Assembly: GCA_020064725.1 (NCBI GenBank)
Contig: JAGTWJ010000012.1
Location: forward strand, 1 to 50,664
DNA length: 50,664 nucleotides
Direction of reading: 5' to 3'
DNA from: Drechslerella dactyloides
Lineage: Eukaryota > Ascomycota > Orbiliomycetes > Orbiliales > Orbiliaceae
The position numbers and the translations under genes were made by a program. Below, piece after piece: positions 9,901 through 23,273 of the stretch (positions are counted from its first letter, which is position 1; every line of letters begins with the position of its first letter). Under the pieces are notes generated by a model that had not been told where the DNA came from, did not search any database, and worked only from the letters and a program-made list of their open reading frames with translations.

Positions 9901-12900
9901 TTTTTGAAGACTTTGATATTATAATAAATGAAATATAGAAATATATATATTCTGAAGCTGGATTAGTCTAGTACCAAGATATTGTTTAAAAAATTAATGT
10001 AATTATTAAATAGAATCCTGTCCTATTTATGGATATTTAATTAAAAGAAAAAAAACTTAATTGGCTATGGAATAACCCTATATTAGGAATATATTTAGTA
10101 TATAGAAAAGCTTAGATAGATATTTATAAGAAAAATATTAAATAAATATAAAAATCTTAATAAAAATAATCTAAATGTTTTTGATTTTAATTATACCTTT
10201 AGTTTAATTTAATTAATTATAATAGGAATTTATTCCTATAAACCCTAGAAAATACAATAGAGATTATTATATTAAGTAAAAATAATAAATAGAAATTATT
10301 AATAAAAATATAAATAGACTAATTTTATAGATGGTTTTCTTCTAATGATGTGTTTAGATTTGTGAGCTATAGATTTATATTAAGTATAGATTTAATGTAT
10401 TTGTAGAAAAATAAATTATTTATGGAATGTTTAAAACTAACTTTTACTAAAATTATTAATAATAACTAGAATATAATATTATTGGGTATAAAAATATAAT
10501 TAATAAAAAATATAGTAATTTTTGATTTTACTAAGAATCTATTTATTGTTATATAATTATATTATATAAACAAAATTTTGCTGATTAATGGGAAGTCTAT
10601 TGGTTTTGGATTGAAAACAATAAAAATTTACCTTAGTATAATTCTAATAAATAATAATAGTTTTTTAAAGGTATAGGATATCTTCTTTATAAGAAATAAA
10701 AATACTATTTTTGTAAATAAGATAGTACTAATATTTAATTATATAAGTATTTTAACCTGTATAATGATTGCTATAATAAATAAGTATATTAATATTAGTA
10801 CTTCTTATATTTTGATTATATTAAAGAATAATTATCTAAAAAAATCTTTAATACTTTTGAATATACTTATTATATTAGATATTTTAAAATATAGAAAAAA
10901 TATTATATACACTATTATAATAATATTAAAATAAAAAAATAGAAAAAGATTATCTAAACAAAATAAACTCAAAAAAAAACACTAAATAAAATCAAAAACC
11001 TAATAAAGGAATACAAAAAAAACTAAATAACTTATAAATCTAATAACTCTAATCTAAATAATAACTTAAATTTAAATAATAATTCTATTAAAATAAAATA
11101 TACAATAAATAGTAAATCAAAAAAATTACCTTATATATTATATTTAATATATACTAAAATCTTTAGTATATATAGGGAATAAGAAGAATATTTTAACATC
11201 TACTTTTACTAAAAATATAAAAGAAAAATACTAGAAACAAAAACCAGATATTTTTATAAAAATTATATATATTATTTTATAAAATATAATAAAAGATAAT
11301 AATACTACTATATCTATTTAACAAAAAAAAAAAAAATTTATTATTTAAAATACCTTTATGAATTTAATATTTTAAAAATTTATAAAAAATATATTTAATA
11401 ATGTAATTTAAAAAACTAGAAACACTTCAAAACTATTAAAAGTATATTAAAATAAAAAATTCTAGTCTTTATAAAAAACTGACTCTTACCTTACTTATAT
11501 TTAGAAAACCTATAAAAATTTTGATTGATAATAAAGTAGAAGAAAGCTATATTTTTATTATAATAATATAAAAATACTAACTTAAAATATAATAAAAATC
11601 TAATATTTATTAAATCACTACTTTTTTATATTAGATTCTAAGAAAAATTATCTAAAAAATAACTTTTAAAATATTTATTAATAAATATTTAAAAGAATAT
11701 ATTATTAATATTTTAAATCTTCTAAAAGATACTTTATTAGTTTTTAGATTTTTATAACTAGCAAAATATAATCTTAATATTAACTAAAGAAAAGAAGAAA
11801 TTATTTTTAATAATTACAATTACTAGAAAATTACTAGAATATAGTTAATTAATAGGAATATTTTGAAAAAAACTTATTTAAGGTTTATAATATATCTATC
11901 TAAGAAAAAAATCCAAAACAAACACAAATATAAATTAAACATTTTATAATAAATATAGATTTAAATTAAAGAATTATATATTATATTTAAAAAAACAGAT
12001 ATTTTTTTATAAATATCTAAAAAAAAAAGAAACATCTTCTAATTTGTATTAAAAGAATAAATTTTATTAGAAATTAATTTATTTAAATATTTGATATTTT
12101 ATAAAAAGGAATATAACCTCAATTTATATTAATATATAAATATATTGATTAAAAAACAACAACACTCTGTGAATATATTAAAAAAAATTTTAAAATAAAA
12201 TATATATGATTTTTTAATTTACCAGCAAAATACTCTATTTTATTTATAAAAAAAAAAACTTAGATAAATTATGAATTTATATCAATTATTAAACTCTTAA
12301 TACAATAATTATCAAAGATAAAAAATCCTTACCCCTTATTAACAAATCTTTTAATAGAATATTAAATACTATAATTTATATAAAACTTAACCTTACCAAT
12401 ATATATTATAACATTAAGATCAATCTTAAAAAGAAATAGAAAACTATTTTCAAAACTAGATACAGATTATTTAAATATTTAATTATATTTTTTAAATTAA
12501 CTAATATATCTACAACTTTTTAAACATTTATAAATCACATTCTACAAAAATACATTAATAATATATACATAATATATTTAAATAATATTTTTATCTATAA
12601 TACAAACCCCAACAAACATCAAAAATATATTAATTAAATCTTTAAAACCCTAAATTAATATAAACTTAAAATTAAACCAAAGAAATCTAAATTCAAAGTC
12701 ACTAAAATCAAATTTCTAGAAATTATTATAATTCTATATAATATATAAATAAACCTAAAAAAAATATAAACTATATAAAACTAATTAATACCAAAAACAC
12801 TTAAAAAAATATAAACCTTTTTAGAATTATATAATTATTATTAATAATTCATCCAAAAATACAACTACTTAATTCTTATTTTTTTAGAATTAATAAAAAA

Positions 12901-14905
12901 AGATATATAATTTAAAATAACCAAAGAAAAAATTAAGATCTTCCAAATTTTAAAGGACATCTTTATTTCAATATTAATTCTCAAATTTTATAACCTAAAA
13001 TTATTAGTATAAATAAAAGCCAACACTTCTATAACAGCCCTAGGGGTCTGTTTATTACAAAAACAATTCAACCAAAAATAGCATTTTATTACCTACTTAT
13101 TATACAAGTTTAATACCATGGAAATTAGATATCTAATACACAATAAAAAACTTATAGCTATCTTATATACTTACAAGAAATAGAAAGTCTACTTACAGAC
13201 TACAAAATTATTTAAAATATTCTCAGACTACAAAAATCTCACATACTTCCTAACAACAAAGGAACTTAGCAAACACCAAATCCAATAATAGAAAACACTT
13301 AACAAATACAACATAAAAATCACCCACTTCAAAAAAAAAAAACATTAAAACTGATATTATCAGCCAACAACCTAATCTAATAGAAAATATCCTTACAGAC
13401 AAAAAAACAATCCTAAAACAACAAAAAAACCATTATTATTAACAAAAAACTCAACCTTACTATTTATAAGGTAAAATCTAAAATAGCTATAAAACTAAAG
13501 GAAAACTATCAAAAAAATATAATAATAAAAAGAATACTTCAGAACTTTAAAAAAATCATCACATTTTTTATCTTAAAAGATAAATATATTTTTTTAAGGA
13601 TTTTTTTTACATCCTAGATAAAAAATTACAATTTGAAATTTTGTGATTACATTATAACACATCTATGCATAAATATTTAGAAATTAAAAAAACACAGGAA
13701 CTTATTACACAGTAATACTTTTAGCCCAAAATAAGACAATAAATTAAACAATATATTAAAACATATAACCTATACCTACAGAATAAACCAGTAAAACATA
13801 CACTATATAGATATCTATAATCTAATAAGATACTTGGCAAACTATTTTAAATTATAATTTATGATTTTGTATAAAAATTATCCTATTCAAAAAATCCTTT
13901 AATAAACCAAATCTATAACAAAATCTTAATTATTATTTATAGATTTACTAAAACTATTATCTTGGAATTTTGGAATAATTCTTGAAAAGTAGAATAACTT
14001 TTGATAATCTATAATAAATAAATATTTAGCTAATATGAATTATAAGAAAAATATATTTATAATAAAGACCTCCTCTTTAATAATAAATATTAGAAACATA
14101 TTATAAATATCTTAAATATCAAATTTAATATAATAATAAAAAAAAAAGTCTAAACTAATAGAATATTAGAACAAATAATTTAGATAATAAAAATCTATTT
14201 TAAATTATTCTTAAATTATATATAGAATAATTAGATAAAACTATTATTTATGGTAGAACTTATTTATAATTCATTAAAATACTTAGTTATAAATTATATA
14301 TCTTATAAAATATTATAAGGCTAAAACCTATGAATTATACAACCAATTTTACTTATAAAAAAAGAAATTCCTAATACTAAAAAATATTTTAAAACTATAA
14401 ATAAATTTTATAAATATTTAAAAAACAACTTAGACTTTATAGTTAAAACTATATCCTATTATTATAATAAAAAGAGGATAAAAGTATTTTTTTTAAAAGA
14501 AAAAAATAAAGTATATCTATTTATTAAAAATATTAAAACAAAAAAATCTAATTAGAAACTTGATTTTTAAAAACTTGGATTATATATTATAACTAAAAAA
14601 CTAAATAAATACTTATTTAAATTTCATATCCCTAGAAACTTTAGAATCTATAAAATATTCTATATCACTTTATTTAAACCTATACCTAACAAATTTAAAA
14701 AAAAAATAAACAATCTAAAAATTAAAGAAAACAACTATAATAAATATAAAATCAAAAAAATCCTAGACCACAGAAATAATCCAAAAATATTAACCAATAA
14801 ATTTTTAATTAAATAGAAAGACTATCTACTAGAGAAAGATTTATAACAACTAAAAAATAATATTTTATTAGAACTTATCAGATAATATCTTAATAGACCT
14901 AATAC
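9900..14905 (+). pseudogene. Chromovirus A pol relic (protease, RT, RNase H, integrase, chromodomain)
   Basis: The RT active-site box reads YLNNIFIYN at 12,575-12,601, where the family has two catalytic Asp; both are Asn through GAT-to-AAT change. Integrase is recognisable from its zinc-finger region (about 13,665-13,790) and a core starting with DFV near 13,860. The GPF-like C-terminal block ends in RIYKIFYITLFKPIP near 14,640-14,690. A chromodomain follows at 14,745-14,905 (KIKKILDHRNN...NKFLIK, then TAG in place of the conserved Trp). The chromodomain places the element in the chromovirus clade, whose members integrate into H3K9-methylated chromatin. The first part is mutated mainly C-to-T and the later part mainly G-to-A on the plus strand. 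Confidence 0.85.
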
Positions 14906-15459
14906 TCACCAAATAAGACAAAATCCACCACCACAATGACCCCAAAAAAAACCTAGAAAAAATGTCAAAAACATAAAAAATTAATAATAATTATATAATT
15001 ATATTAAACAAACTTATTTTATTTTAAGATTACATTTTCTAATATCAAAACTACTATTAAATACAAAAAACTTGTATATATATAAAACTTACCTTTTTTT
15101 AAGATATAAACTAATTTATTCATAATCTTATAAATACTATCCTAATAATAAGTAATTTTGCTTAAAATCTTAATATTTATTCTAATCTTAAAACAAAGAT
15201 ATGGTGTAGTTAATTTAAAAGCCAACATCCTTTGATAATCAGAACAAACAAAACATATTATTACCATAATAAAAAAATAAAGAAAATAAGAATCATAAAA
15301 AAATAAAAAAACAAAATCACAAAAACAACAAATCTATTTATCTTATCTTTTTTTATATAATAAAATCCTATAAAATAACTCTCAGAATTACACACACAAT
15401 ATAATATAACCCAACACCAATTATATTTAATAATATATAAATATTAGAAAAATATTATA

Positions 15460-15960
15460 TTAAACATTAAAACTCACACCATTATTATTTAAAAAAGCCT
15501 CAAAATCAAAATTCTTCTCCAAAATCTTTAAAGGATCAATACTAAACTCCTTTTCAAAAATCTCTGTTTTTTTAATAAAAGCCTTTTCCTCAGAAAAAAC
15601 AACTTTTACTTTTATATTAATTAAATTAACCTCCTTATATAAACAAGTAACTTTTACTTAAGCTTAAATAATCTTAATAAAAAAAAGAGTTTAATCATTT
15701 TTAACCTATTTAAACTCTTTTTATTTGATATTTAATTAATAAAGAATTTGTTTTATTATAATAAAATTAGTATCTATCAACTTTAATCTAAACAAAAATC
15801 AAAAAATCTATTTAGATTAATAAAAATATAGCTATAATCTTGATAAATATAATTACTATACTTATTACTTAAACAAGGAAAAACTAGATAAAGAAAACTA
15901 TATTTTTTATAAAATTTATAAGTAATCTAAGAATACAAACTTCAACTCTTGATTTAATAT
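15460..15960 (-). pseudogene. Antisense accessory reading frame of chromovirus A
   Basis: The minus strand holds a frame running toward pol, with its TAA stop at 15,460-15,462. Its last 45 codons are free of stops (EEKAFIKKTEIFEKEF..., ending FEAFLNNNGVSFNV). Upstream the frame continues with TAA/TAG where Gln is expected. The Lys/Glu/Leu/Ile spacing suggests a coiled coil. The equivalent frame in M shares ALIKK-like and DF(E/K)AFLNNN segments, so it is a family feature and not chance. I do not recognise the protein. The gene would be transcribed from near the 3' LTR, convergent with gag-pol. Confidence 0.5.
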
Positions 15961-16206
15961 ACTTATTTTAGATAATATTTATAAAAAAACTTCTTTTAAT
16001 AATTAGTAAACATATTAAGATAGTAAATAAAAAAAAGATATATTATATAAAAAATAATTTATAAAAAAAAAAAAAATCTGACACCACCTAAATATTAAAA
16101 ATTTTATATCATATTTAATTACCTAATTTTATTATATACAAAAATCTATACTACTTTATTTTATATTATTTATATCTATATTAAAATTAGCATACCACTA
16201 ATTCTT

Positions 16207-16222
16207 GTGAGAAAAAAAATAG
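16207..16222 (+). other. Polypurine tract before 3' LTR of chromovirus A
   Basis: GAGAAAAAAAATAG directly abuts the 3' LTR and aligns with the better preserved tract of M at 23,259-23,273. In LTR retrotransposons this tract primes plus-strand DNA synthesis. Confidence 0.6.
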
Positions 16223-16782
16223 TATTATAAAATAACAACACAACACCCAAATAACCTATATAAATTTGATTCTTATATAGATATCTTTCCTATATAATAC
16301 ATGAAGTAATGGTATATTTATATACCTTATAAAATAAACTCCTATATCAAATACATATCTATATAGGTTTACTTTATATAGAACCCAGAACCACATAAAA
16401 CACATTATTATACCAAAAGGTAATTTACATTATATTCTTTCCAGTATAGATCTGGCGCAGAAACCATCACAATGACTCACAATACATAATATATTTTTTA
16501 TTTTTGTTTTTTAGGAAACCAGGAGCAAAGAGCAAGCAACACTTAAAAACAAAAAATATAATATATTAATATATTTTTATTATCTTATATATCAGACATC
16601 ATATATTTAACCAGTTTATTTCACCAATTAATTAATAATTTTCTTTTGAGATTTTATCAATTAATACCTAAACTATAATATCTTAATAAATAATTTATTC
16701 TATTATTATTATTATATATTTTATTCCAACAATTATTATTATATTTAGTATATATTTATTTTTTTCTATTAGGAAACTTATA
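16223..16782 (+). repeat. 3' LTR of chromovirus A, truncated by foldback FB2
   Basis: It aligns with the 5' LTR at 7,700-8,328 up to AGGAAAC..TA. The last 65-70 bases of the LTR, including its TAACA end, are absent. Sequence beyond FB2 is pol, not LTR. Confidence 0.85.
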
Positions 16783-17868
16783 ACATGTACGATAAGCGAC
16801 CGGGTCAGACAAGCGACCGGGTCACCCTCCTGGTCAAACACCCCACCAAAAACCCTTTCATTAATATTGTAGTCAATATCTATTAGAAAATTATAAAAAA
16901 AAATATTTTAAATAAATATAGATTAAAATAATCTAATATTATTTTTTTTAATTTTTTAAACCTAATATTAAATTAATAATAATTATTTTAATTTTTTAAA
17001 AAACAACACATTTTTTTAGGTGTTTGACTGTAAATATCTCTATAATTTATTAATAAAAATCTCTAAAAATGTAATATATAATAGATATCTGTATAATCTA
17101 GGTTTATACCGAGCCATTACTTAATATATTAAAAATTAAGGTCTAGAAAGTCTGCTAAAGTCGGTACAACACAGGCACAACACTCTAGCTATTTTTCTTA
17201 ATAATTATATATAAAAAAATTTTAAAAAATTAATATTAAATTAAATAAGATTAAATTATAATTTTATAATTTTTTAAATTTTTTTTATTAAAAATTCAAT
17301 TTTTTATAATTTTTAAAAATTTTGTATAATAAAATTAAAAAATTAAGAATAAATTCAATATTATATAAAAAAATTAAAAAAATATAATAATTAATTTTTA
17401 ATATATTAAAATTAAAATTAATTTTTTTTAGATTTTTTTATTATATTTTTATATATAATTTTATCGAAAATAGTTGGATGTGTTGTACCGACTTTAGCAG
17501 ACTTTCTAGACCTTAATTTTTAATATATTAAGTAATGGCTCGGTATAAACCTAGATTATACAGATATCTATTATATATTACATTTTTAGAGATTTTTATT
17601 AATAAATTATAGAGATATTTACAGTCAAACACCTAAAAAAATGTGTTGTTTTTTAAAAAATTAAAATAATTATTATTAATTTAATATTAGGTTTAAAAAA
17701 TTAAAAAAAATAATATTAGATTATTTTAATCTATGTTTATTTAAAATATTTTTTTTATAATTTTCTAATAGATATTGACTACAATATTAATGAAAGGGTT
17801 TTTGGTGGGGTGTTTGACCAGGAGGGTGACCCGGTCGCTTGTCTGACCCGGTCGCTTATCGTACACGT
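16783..17868. mobile_element. Foldback element FB2 at a chromovirus A / chromovirus C-B junction
   Basis: This 1,086-base element is of the same type as FB1: inverted arms of about 410 bases, TA on both sides (16,781-16,782; 17,869-17,870), and ends with two AAGCGACCGGGTCA-type subrepeats and a CACCCCACC box. The outermost left end reads ACATGTACGATAAGC, and the right end reverses to ACGTGTACGATAAGC. Its left flank is the 3' LTR of A and its right flank is the pol gene of C/B, with about 1.7 kb of C/B and the rest of S and of the A LTR missing. It carries no coding sequence. Confidence 0.85.
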
Positions 17869-19467
17869 TATAAGATATCTTCTTTATAAAAATTAGAAAT
17901 ATCACTTTTATAAAAAAAATAATATAAATATTTAATTATATAAATACTTTAATCTATATAATAACTATTATAATAAATAAATATATTAATATCAATACTT
18001 TCTATATTATAACTATATTTAATAAAGATTATCTAAAAAAACTTTTAATACTTTTAAATATACCTACTATATTAAATATTTTAAAACATAGAATAACTAC
18101 TACATATATTATTATAATAATACTAAGTAAAAAGAATAGAAAAAAATAATATAAATTAAATAAATTTTAAAATATATTTTAAAACAAATTAAAAAATTAA
18201 TATAAAAATATAAAAAGAATAAAATAATTTATAAAAAAATAATAAAAAATAACTATCTTAATTAGGATAATAATTTTAATAAAACTAAATATACTATAGA
18301 TAATGAATCTGGAGAATTATCTTATATATTATATATAATATATATTAAACTCTTTAATATATATAAAAAATAAGAAAAATATTCAAAAGACTATTTCTAC
18401 TAAAAATATATAAAAAAAAACACCAAAAACAAAAACTAGATATTTTTATAAATATTATATATATTATTTTATAAAATATAAAAATAAAAAACAATATAAT
18501 TATAAATATCCTATAAAAAAAAAACACATCTATTACCTAAAATACCTCTATAATTTTAATAAATTAAAAATAATAAAAAGATATACTTACTAATATAATA
18601 GAAAAAGAAAAAAATATTATTAATATTAAAAATACTTTAGAAATAATTTTATAAACTAAGGGAATTAAGATAGTTATATTAAGTAATATTTTATAGAGAT
18701 ATAATAAAAAGTAGTTAATAACCTAAGTTATGAATTAAAAAACTAGGTATACTTTAGAATTAATAGAAGTAGACTAAAATAAGAAACCTAAGTCTTTAAT
18801 AAAAAAAGCTTATTTTTATCTTATTTATTTTTAGAAATCTTATAAAAACCTTAATAGATAATAAAATAAAAGAAAATTATATTTTTACTATAATAATATA
18901 AAAATATTAATTTAAAATATAACAAAAATTTAATACTTATTAAATTATTATCTTTTTATATCAAACTTTAAGAAAAGTTACCTAAAAAACAACCCTTAAA
19001 TTATTTATTAATAAATATCTAAAGAAATATACTATTAATATTTTAAACTTTTTAAAAGATATTTTATTAATTTTTAGATTTTTATAATTAGTAAAATATA
19101 ATCTTAGTATTAACTAAAAAAAAGGAGAAATTATTTTTAATAATTATAATTATTAAAAAATTATTAAAATATAATTAATTAATAAAAATATTTTAAAAAA
19201 AATCTATTTATAATTTATAATATATTTATTTAAAAAAAAAATTAGAAATAAAGATAAATATAAATTAAAGATTTTATAATAAATATAAATTTAAATTAAG
19301 AAATTATATATAATAACTAAAGAATTAAACATCTTTAAATAAATATTTAAAAAAAAAAAATATCTTTTAATCTATATTAGAAGAATAAATTTTATCAAAA
19401 ATTAACTTATTTAAATATTTGATATTTTTATAAAAAAAAACACAATTAAAATTTATATTAATATATA

Positions 19468-21340
19468 ACGTGGTCCACAAGCGAGCGGTACACCCAAGCG
19501 AGCGGTACACCTCAACACCCCACCTAAACAAAAATACTGATTTTACTACCATAGGTATATAATTATCTGACCTAGGGTCAGAAAATCACTTATTTATATC
19601 TTTAAAAAGTATTTTAATATGTTTATTTATTATATTCAGCTTTATTATATTTACTATAATATAATATTTTTCTAGATCTTCCTTCTGGCTAGATATTGTT
19701 TTAGTGGGTTTCTTACTTTACCTACTTATCTATATCCTTTTGGTCTAGTAGTTCTTGTACCTAGTATATAATAAATAATCCTCTATATTATAACCACTTT
19801 TTTTTTGCTTGCTGGTGCTTATTTAATGCCTTATTAGCAAAGCAAAGTCTAGAGTTATTTATACATAAAAGTACCATTTTGTACATTATAGACTATATTC
19901 TTTTAGTAAACTGGTCCATGGTTATTAGTATGTTTATTAGAGAGTTATTTTAGTATAAAATAATTTAGTTTTTAATAAATTCTAATTACAGGCCAGCTTC
20001 TATAGGATTTTTTAGTATTTTTATAGCCCAAATAATTATAGTACCAAAACAGAAATTTATTAATATAGGTACTAGTAGTTGTATATCTAGCTTTAAAAGT
20101 ACTCTTTCTGGATTATAAGGCACAATACCAGCCTCAGCAAAACTACTATATATATTCTTGTTAGTTACAGAGGCAATATATACCTTATAGAATTCAGAGA
20201 GGAACTTTAGCTTACTAATATAAGTTATATTTGTATATATTAAGTCTTCTACCTAGCAGCTATATATATGTTTTAATGGCCTAAAATACTTAATATCTAG
20301 CAGCTACAGAAGATGTGATAAATGGGGTGACATATAAAACATAATAATCTTATATTTTTAACAATAGAGTTTAAAGGCAGCTAAATAGTAACTTTCATAC
20401 CTATTAAGAATTAATAATTAGTAGTTATTTTTACAGCATGATATTGATGTTTTATTAAAATGCTTAATTTATACAAGGGTTATTTCATTTATTGTCCAGC
20501 TATTATTAGAGAGTGTAATAACCCAGTCTTTTGGCAGGTTAATCTCTATATACTAACTAGCTAGGTGGTACCAGCTAGTAAGAACAATAAATAGCTGTAT
20601 TGCCCAACCTGTTATATTTATACTTTGAATAATTGTTATCTATTTATGGTTCCTAGGCTACACTAGTTTAGCCTTATTTTGGGTTTCAGCACCTATAACA
20701 ATTGTAACTGTAGAGATTATGCCCATAGTAAAGCCTATTTTATTAAAATTGTAGATATTATTATCTGTAATGCTATATTTAGTTTTTATAGCTTAGATAA
20801 GTTAAAACCAATTACTAATAAACTTAGGATTTTTGTATTAAGCTTATTAGTAATCATATTTTCTAAATAAATGTGTTTAGAGTTCTAGATGATATTTTAT
20901 AAAATTTAATACCCAATTCTTGCCAATGTGTTGTGTATCATCACCAATATGTGTTGATAGTAACTGGTTAGCTATATTTTTTATACTATTTAACCTAGGA
21001 TAAAAAGATTGTGTATAAAGTTTGAGTATATATTAAACAATAGTTTCCTTTTTTAGTTCTGTAAGTTTTTGTAATTTAGATATAATATTATATTTTAAAA
21101 AGTGGCCTTTATATCAGTAAACTAAAATTATATAAAAAACCTTGTAAAATTTAGTAGCAGCTTAAATATTTAATTCTTGGTCCTTTTTCATAGCTTCAAT
21201 AGTTAGAATGATTCTGGATTCAATCATAGAGGTAGCCATTACAGTGATTGTGGAGGTATATAGTGTAGAAGAAGAATAAACATGTAGATATCAAGAGGTG
21301 TACCGCTCGCTTGGGTGTACCGCTCGCTTGTGGACCACGT
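19468..21340 (-). mobile_element. Pogo/Fot1-like transposon, family P1 copy b, full length
   Basis: It is 1,873 bases, flanked by TA (19,466-19,467; 21,341-21,342). The terminal inverted repeats begin ACGTGGTCCACAAGCGAGC and contain two tandem AAGCGAGCGGTACACC units followed by a CAACACCCCACC box. The ends are nearly perfect and un-mutated, while the interior carries moderate RIP. It is inserted in the RT region of C/B pol. It has the same length as copy c (31,980-33,852) but opposite orientation. Confidence 0.9.
19560..21239 (-). pseudogene. RIP-damaged pogo/Fot1-type transposase (copy b)
   Basis: The minus-strand ATG at 21,237-21,239 matches the start of copy c. Block order on the minus strand is N-terminal helix-turn-helix region, the first DDE block near 20,720-20,760, and the box corresponding to HSSHLLQPLDV near 20,290-20,340 (the Gln now TAG). 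The C-terminal knuckle follows. The 63-codon open frame on the plus strand at 20,679-20,870 is the reverse side of this gene. In the family the transposase binds the terminal subrepeats and cuts at TA. This copy is inactive because of stops. Confidence 0.75.
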
Positions 21341-22571
21341 TAGATATATTAATTAAAAAATAGCAGTACTCTGTAAATATATTAAAAAGAATTTTAAAAT
21401 AAAATATATATAATTTTTTAATTTATCAGCAGAACACCCTATTCTATTTATAAAAAAAAAGATTTAAATAAATTATAGATTTATATTAACTATTAAATCC
21501 TTAATATAATAATTATTAAAAATAGAGGATCCTTATCCCTTATTAATGAATCTTTTAATAAAATATTAAAAGTTATAATTTATATAAAACTTAATCTTAT
21601 TAATATATATTATAATATTAGGATTAACCTTAGAAAAAAATAAAAAACTACTTTTAAAACTAGATATAAGTTATTTAAATATTTAATTATATTTTTTAGA
21701 TTAATTAATATGTCTATAATTTTTTAAATATTTATAAATTATATTTTATAAAAATATATTAATATATATATATAGTATATTTAAATGATATTTTTATCTA
21801 TAATAAAGATTTTATAAAATATTAAAAATATATTAATTAAATTTTTAAAACTCTAAATTAGTATAAACTTAAAATTAAGCCAGAAAAATCTAAATTTAAA
21901 GTTATTAAAATCAAATTTTTAAGAATTATTATAACTTTATATAATATATAAATAGATTTAAAAAAAATATAAATTATATAAAATTAATTAATATTTAAAA
22001 TATTTAAAAAAATATAAACCTTTTTAGAATTATATAATTATTATTAATAATTTATTTAAGAATATAATTATTTAACTCTTACTCTCTTAGAATTAATGAA
22101 AAAAAATATATAATTTAAATAACTAACAAAAAAATTAAGGTTTTCTAAACTTTAAAAAATACCTTTATTTTAATATTAATTTTTAAATTTTACAACCTAA
22201 AACTACTAATATAAATAAAAACTAATATTTCTATAATAATTCTAAAAATCTATTTATTATAAAAATAAACTAACCAGAAATAATACTCTATTATTTATTT
22301 ATTATATAAATTTAATACTATAAAAATTAAATATCTAATATATAATAAAGAACTTATAACTATCTTATAAATTTATAAAAAATAAAGAATCTATTTATAA
22401 ATTATTAAACTGTTTAAAATATTTTTAAATTATAAAAATTTTATATATTTTTTAATAATAAAAAAACTTAGTAGATGTTAAATTTAATAATAAAAAATAC
22501 TTAATAAATATAATATGAAAATTATTTATTTTAAAAAAAAAAAAATATTAAAATTAATATTATTAATTAAT

Positions 22572-23258
22572 TGTTACACTTCGGCCTAGGACCGGGTTGA
22601 ATGCACTTTACTCTGAAGTCCCTGACTCTCAGTTGCTACTGTATGGGTTCTTAATGGTGAGAGATAAGTATATATCAAGTATAATAATAATTGTTAAAAT
22701 AAAGTATATAATAATAATAATAAATAAATTAATTATTAAAATATTAAGATTTAGATATTAATTGATGGTTTTTAAGAAAAAAGCTATTAGTTCTAAAGTA
22801 AAGTATATTAATTATATATATAATATCTTAATATATAAATTAGTAGAAATATATTAATATATTACTTAAATAACTTAATATTTATTTTATTTAATATTTA
22901 GTTAAGTGTTAAGTATCCTAAGTACTAAGTATTTACATAACTATGAATTATTGTGGTGGCTTCTACTTAAAAAAAAATATTATAATAATAATATTCTTAT
23001 ATAATAGTATTCTTTTATATAATCCAAAATTTTATATAGCTATATTATTTGTATAATCTTGTTATCTATATAATAGGGCATACTATATAGATTAATAATC
23101 TATATAAAGTAAATCTATATAATTATATATTTTGTATAGAAGTTTATTCTGTATAATATATAAATATACTATTATTTTGTGTATTATGTGGACTAAATAT
23201 TTATATAGAAATCTGGTCTATATAAAATATTCAGATATTATACTATTATCCTATAATA
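22572..23258 (-). repeat. 3' LTR of chromovirus M
   Basis: The plus strand starts TGTTACACTTCGGCC with a GC-rich first 90 bases and ends CCTATAATA, the mutated reverse of TGTTATGGG. It pairs with 31,501-34,061. Confidence 0.85.
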
Positions 23259-23273
23259 CTATTCTCTTCCCCC
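23259..23273 (-). other. Polypurine tract of chromovirus M
   Basis: On the minus strand GGGGGAAGAGAATAG ends directly at the 3' LTR. The five-G run is conspicuous in an otherwise AT-only neighbourhood. It is the expected plus-strand primer site. Confidence 0.75.

Larger units (their letters stand above)
7700..16782 (+). mobile_element. Chromovirus A (Ty3/Gypsy), nearly complete, RIP-inactivated
   Basis: The order is LTR (7,700-8,328), leader, gag from 8,874, CCHC knuckle near 9,780, protease/RT (about 11,500-12,900), RNase H, integrase (about 13,590-14,300), chromodomain (14,745-14,905), antisense accessory frame (15,460-15,960), purine tract (about 16,207-16,222) and 3' LTR (16,223-16,782). 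The 3' LTR lacks its last 65-70 bases and is followed directly by foldback FB2. The element was inserted in LTR S. A target duplication cannot be checked because the right flank is lost. It is inactive: stops occur throughout and RT catalytic residues are changed. Confidence 0.85.

Noticed and set aside
20679..20870. Plus-strand open frame starting MGFSTYNNC, with a homologue at 32,641-32,450
   Set aside because: The two copies resemble each other only because they are the reverse strand of the same transposase gene; the transposase reads on the opposite strand in both.
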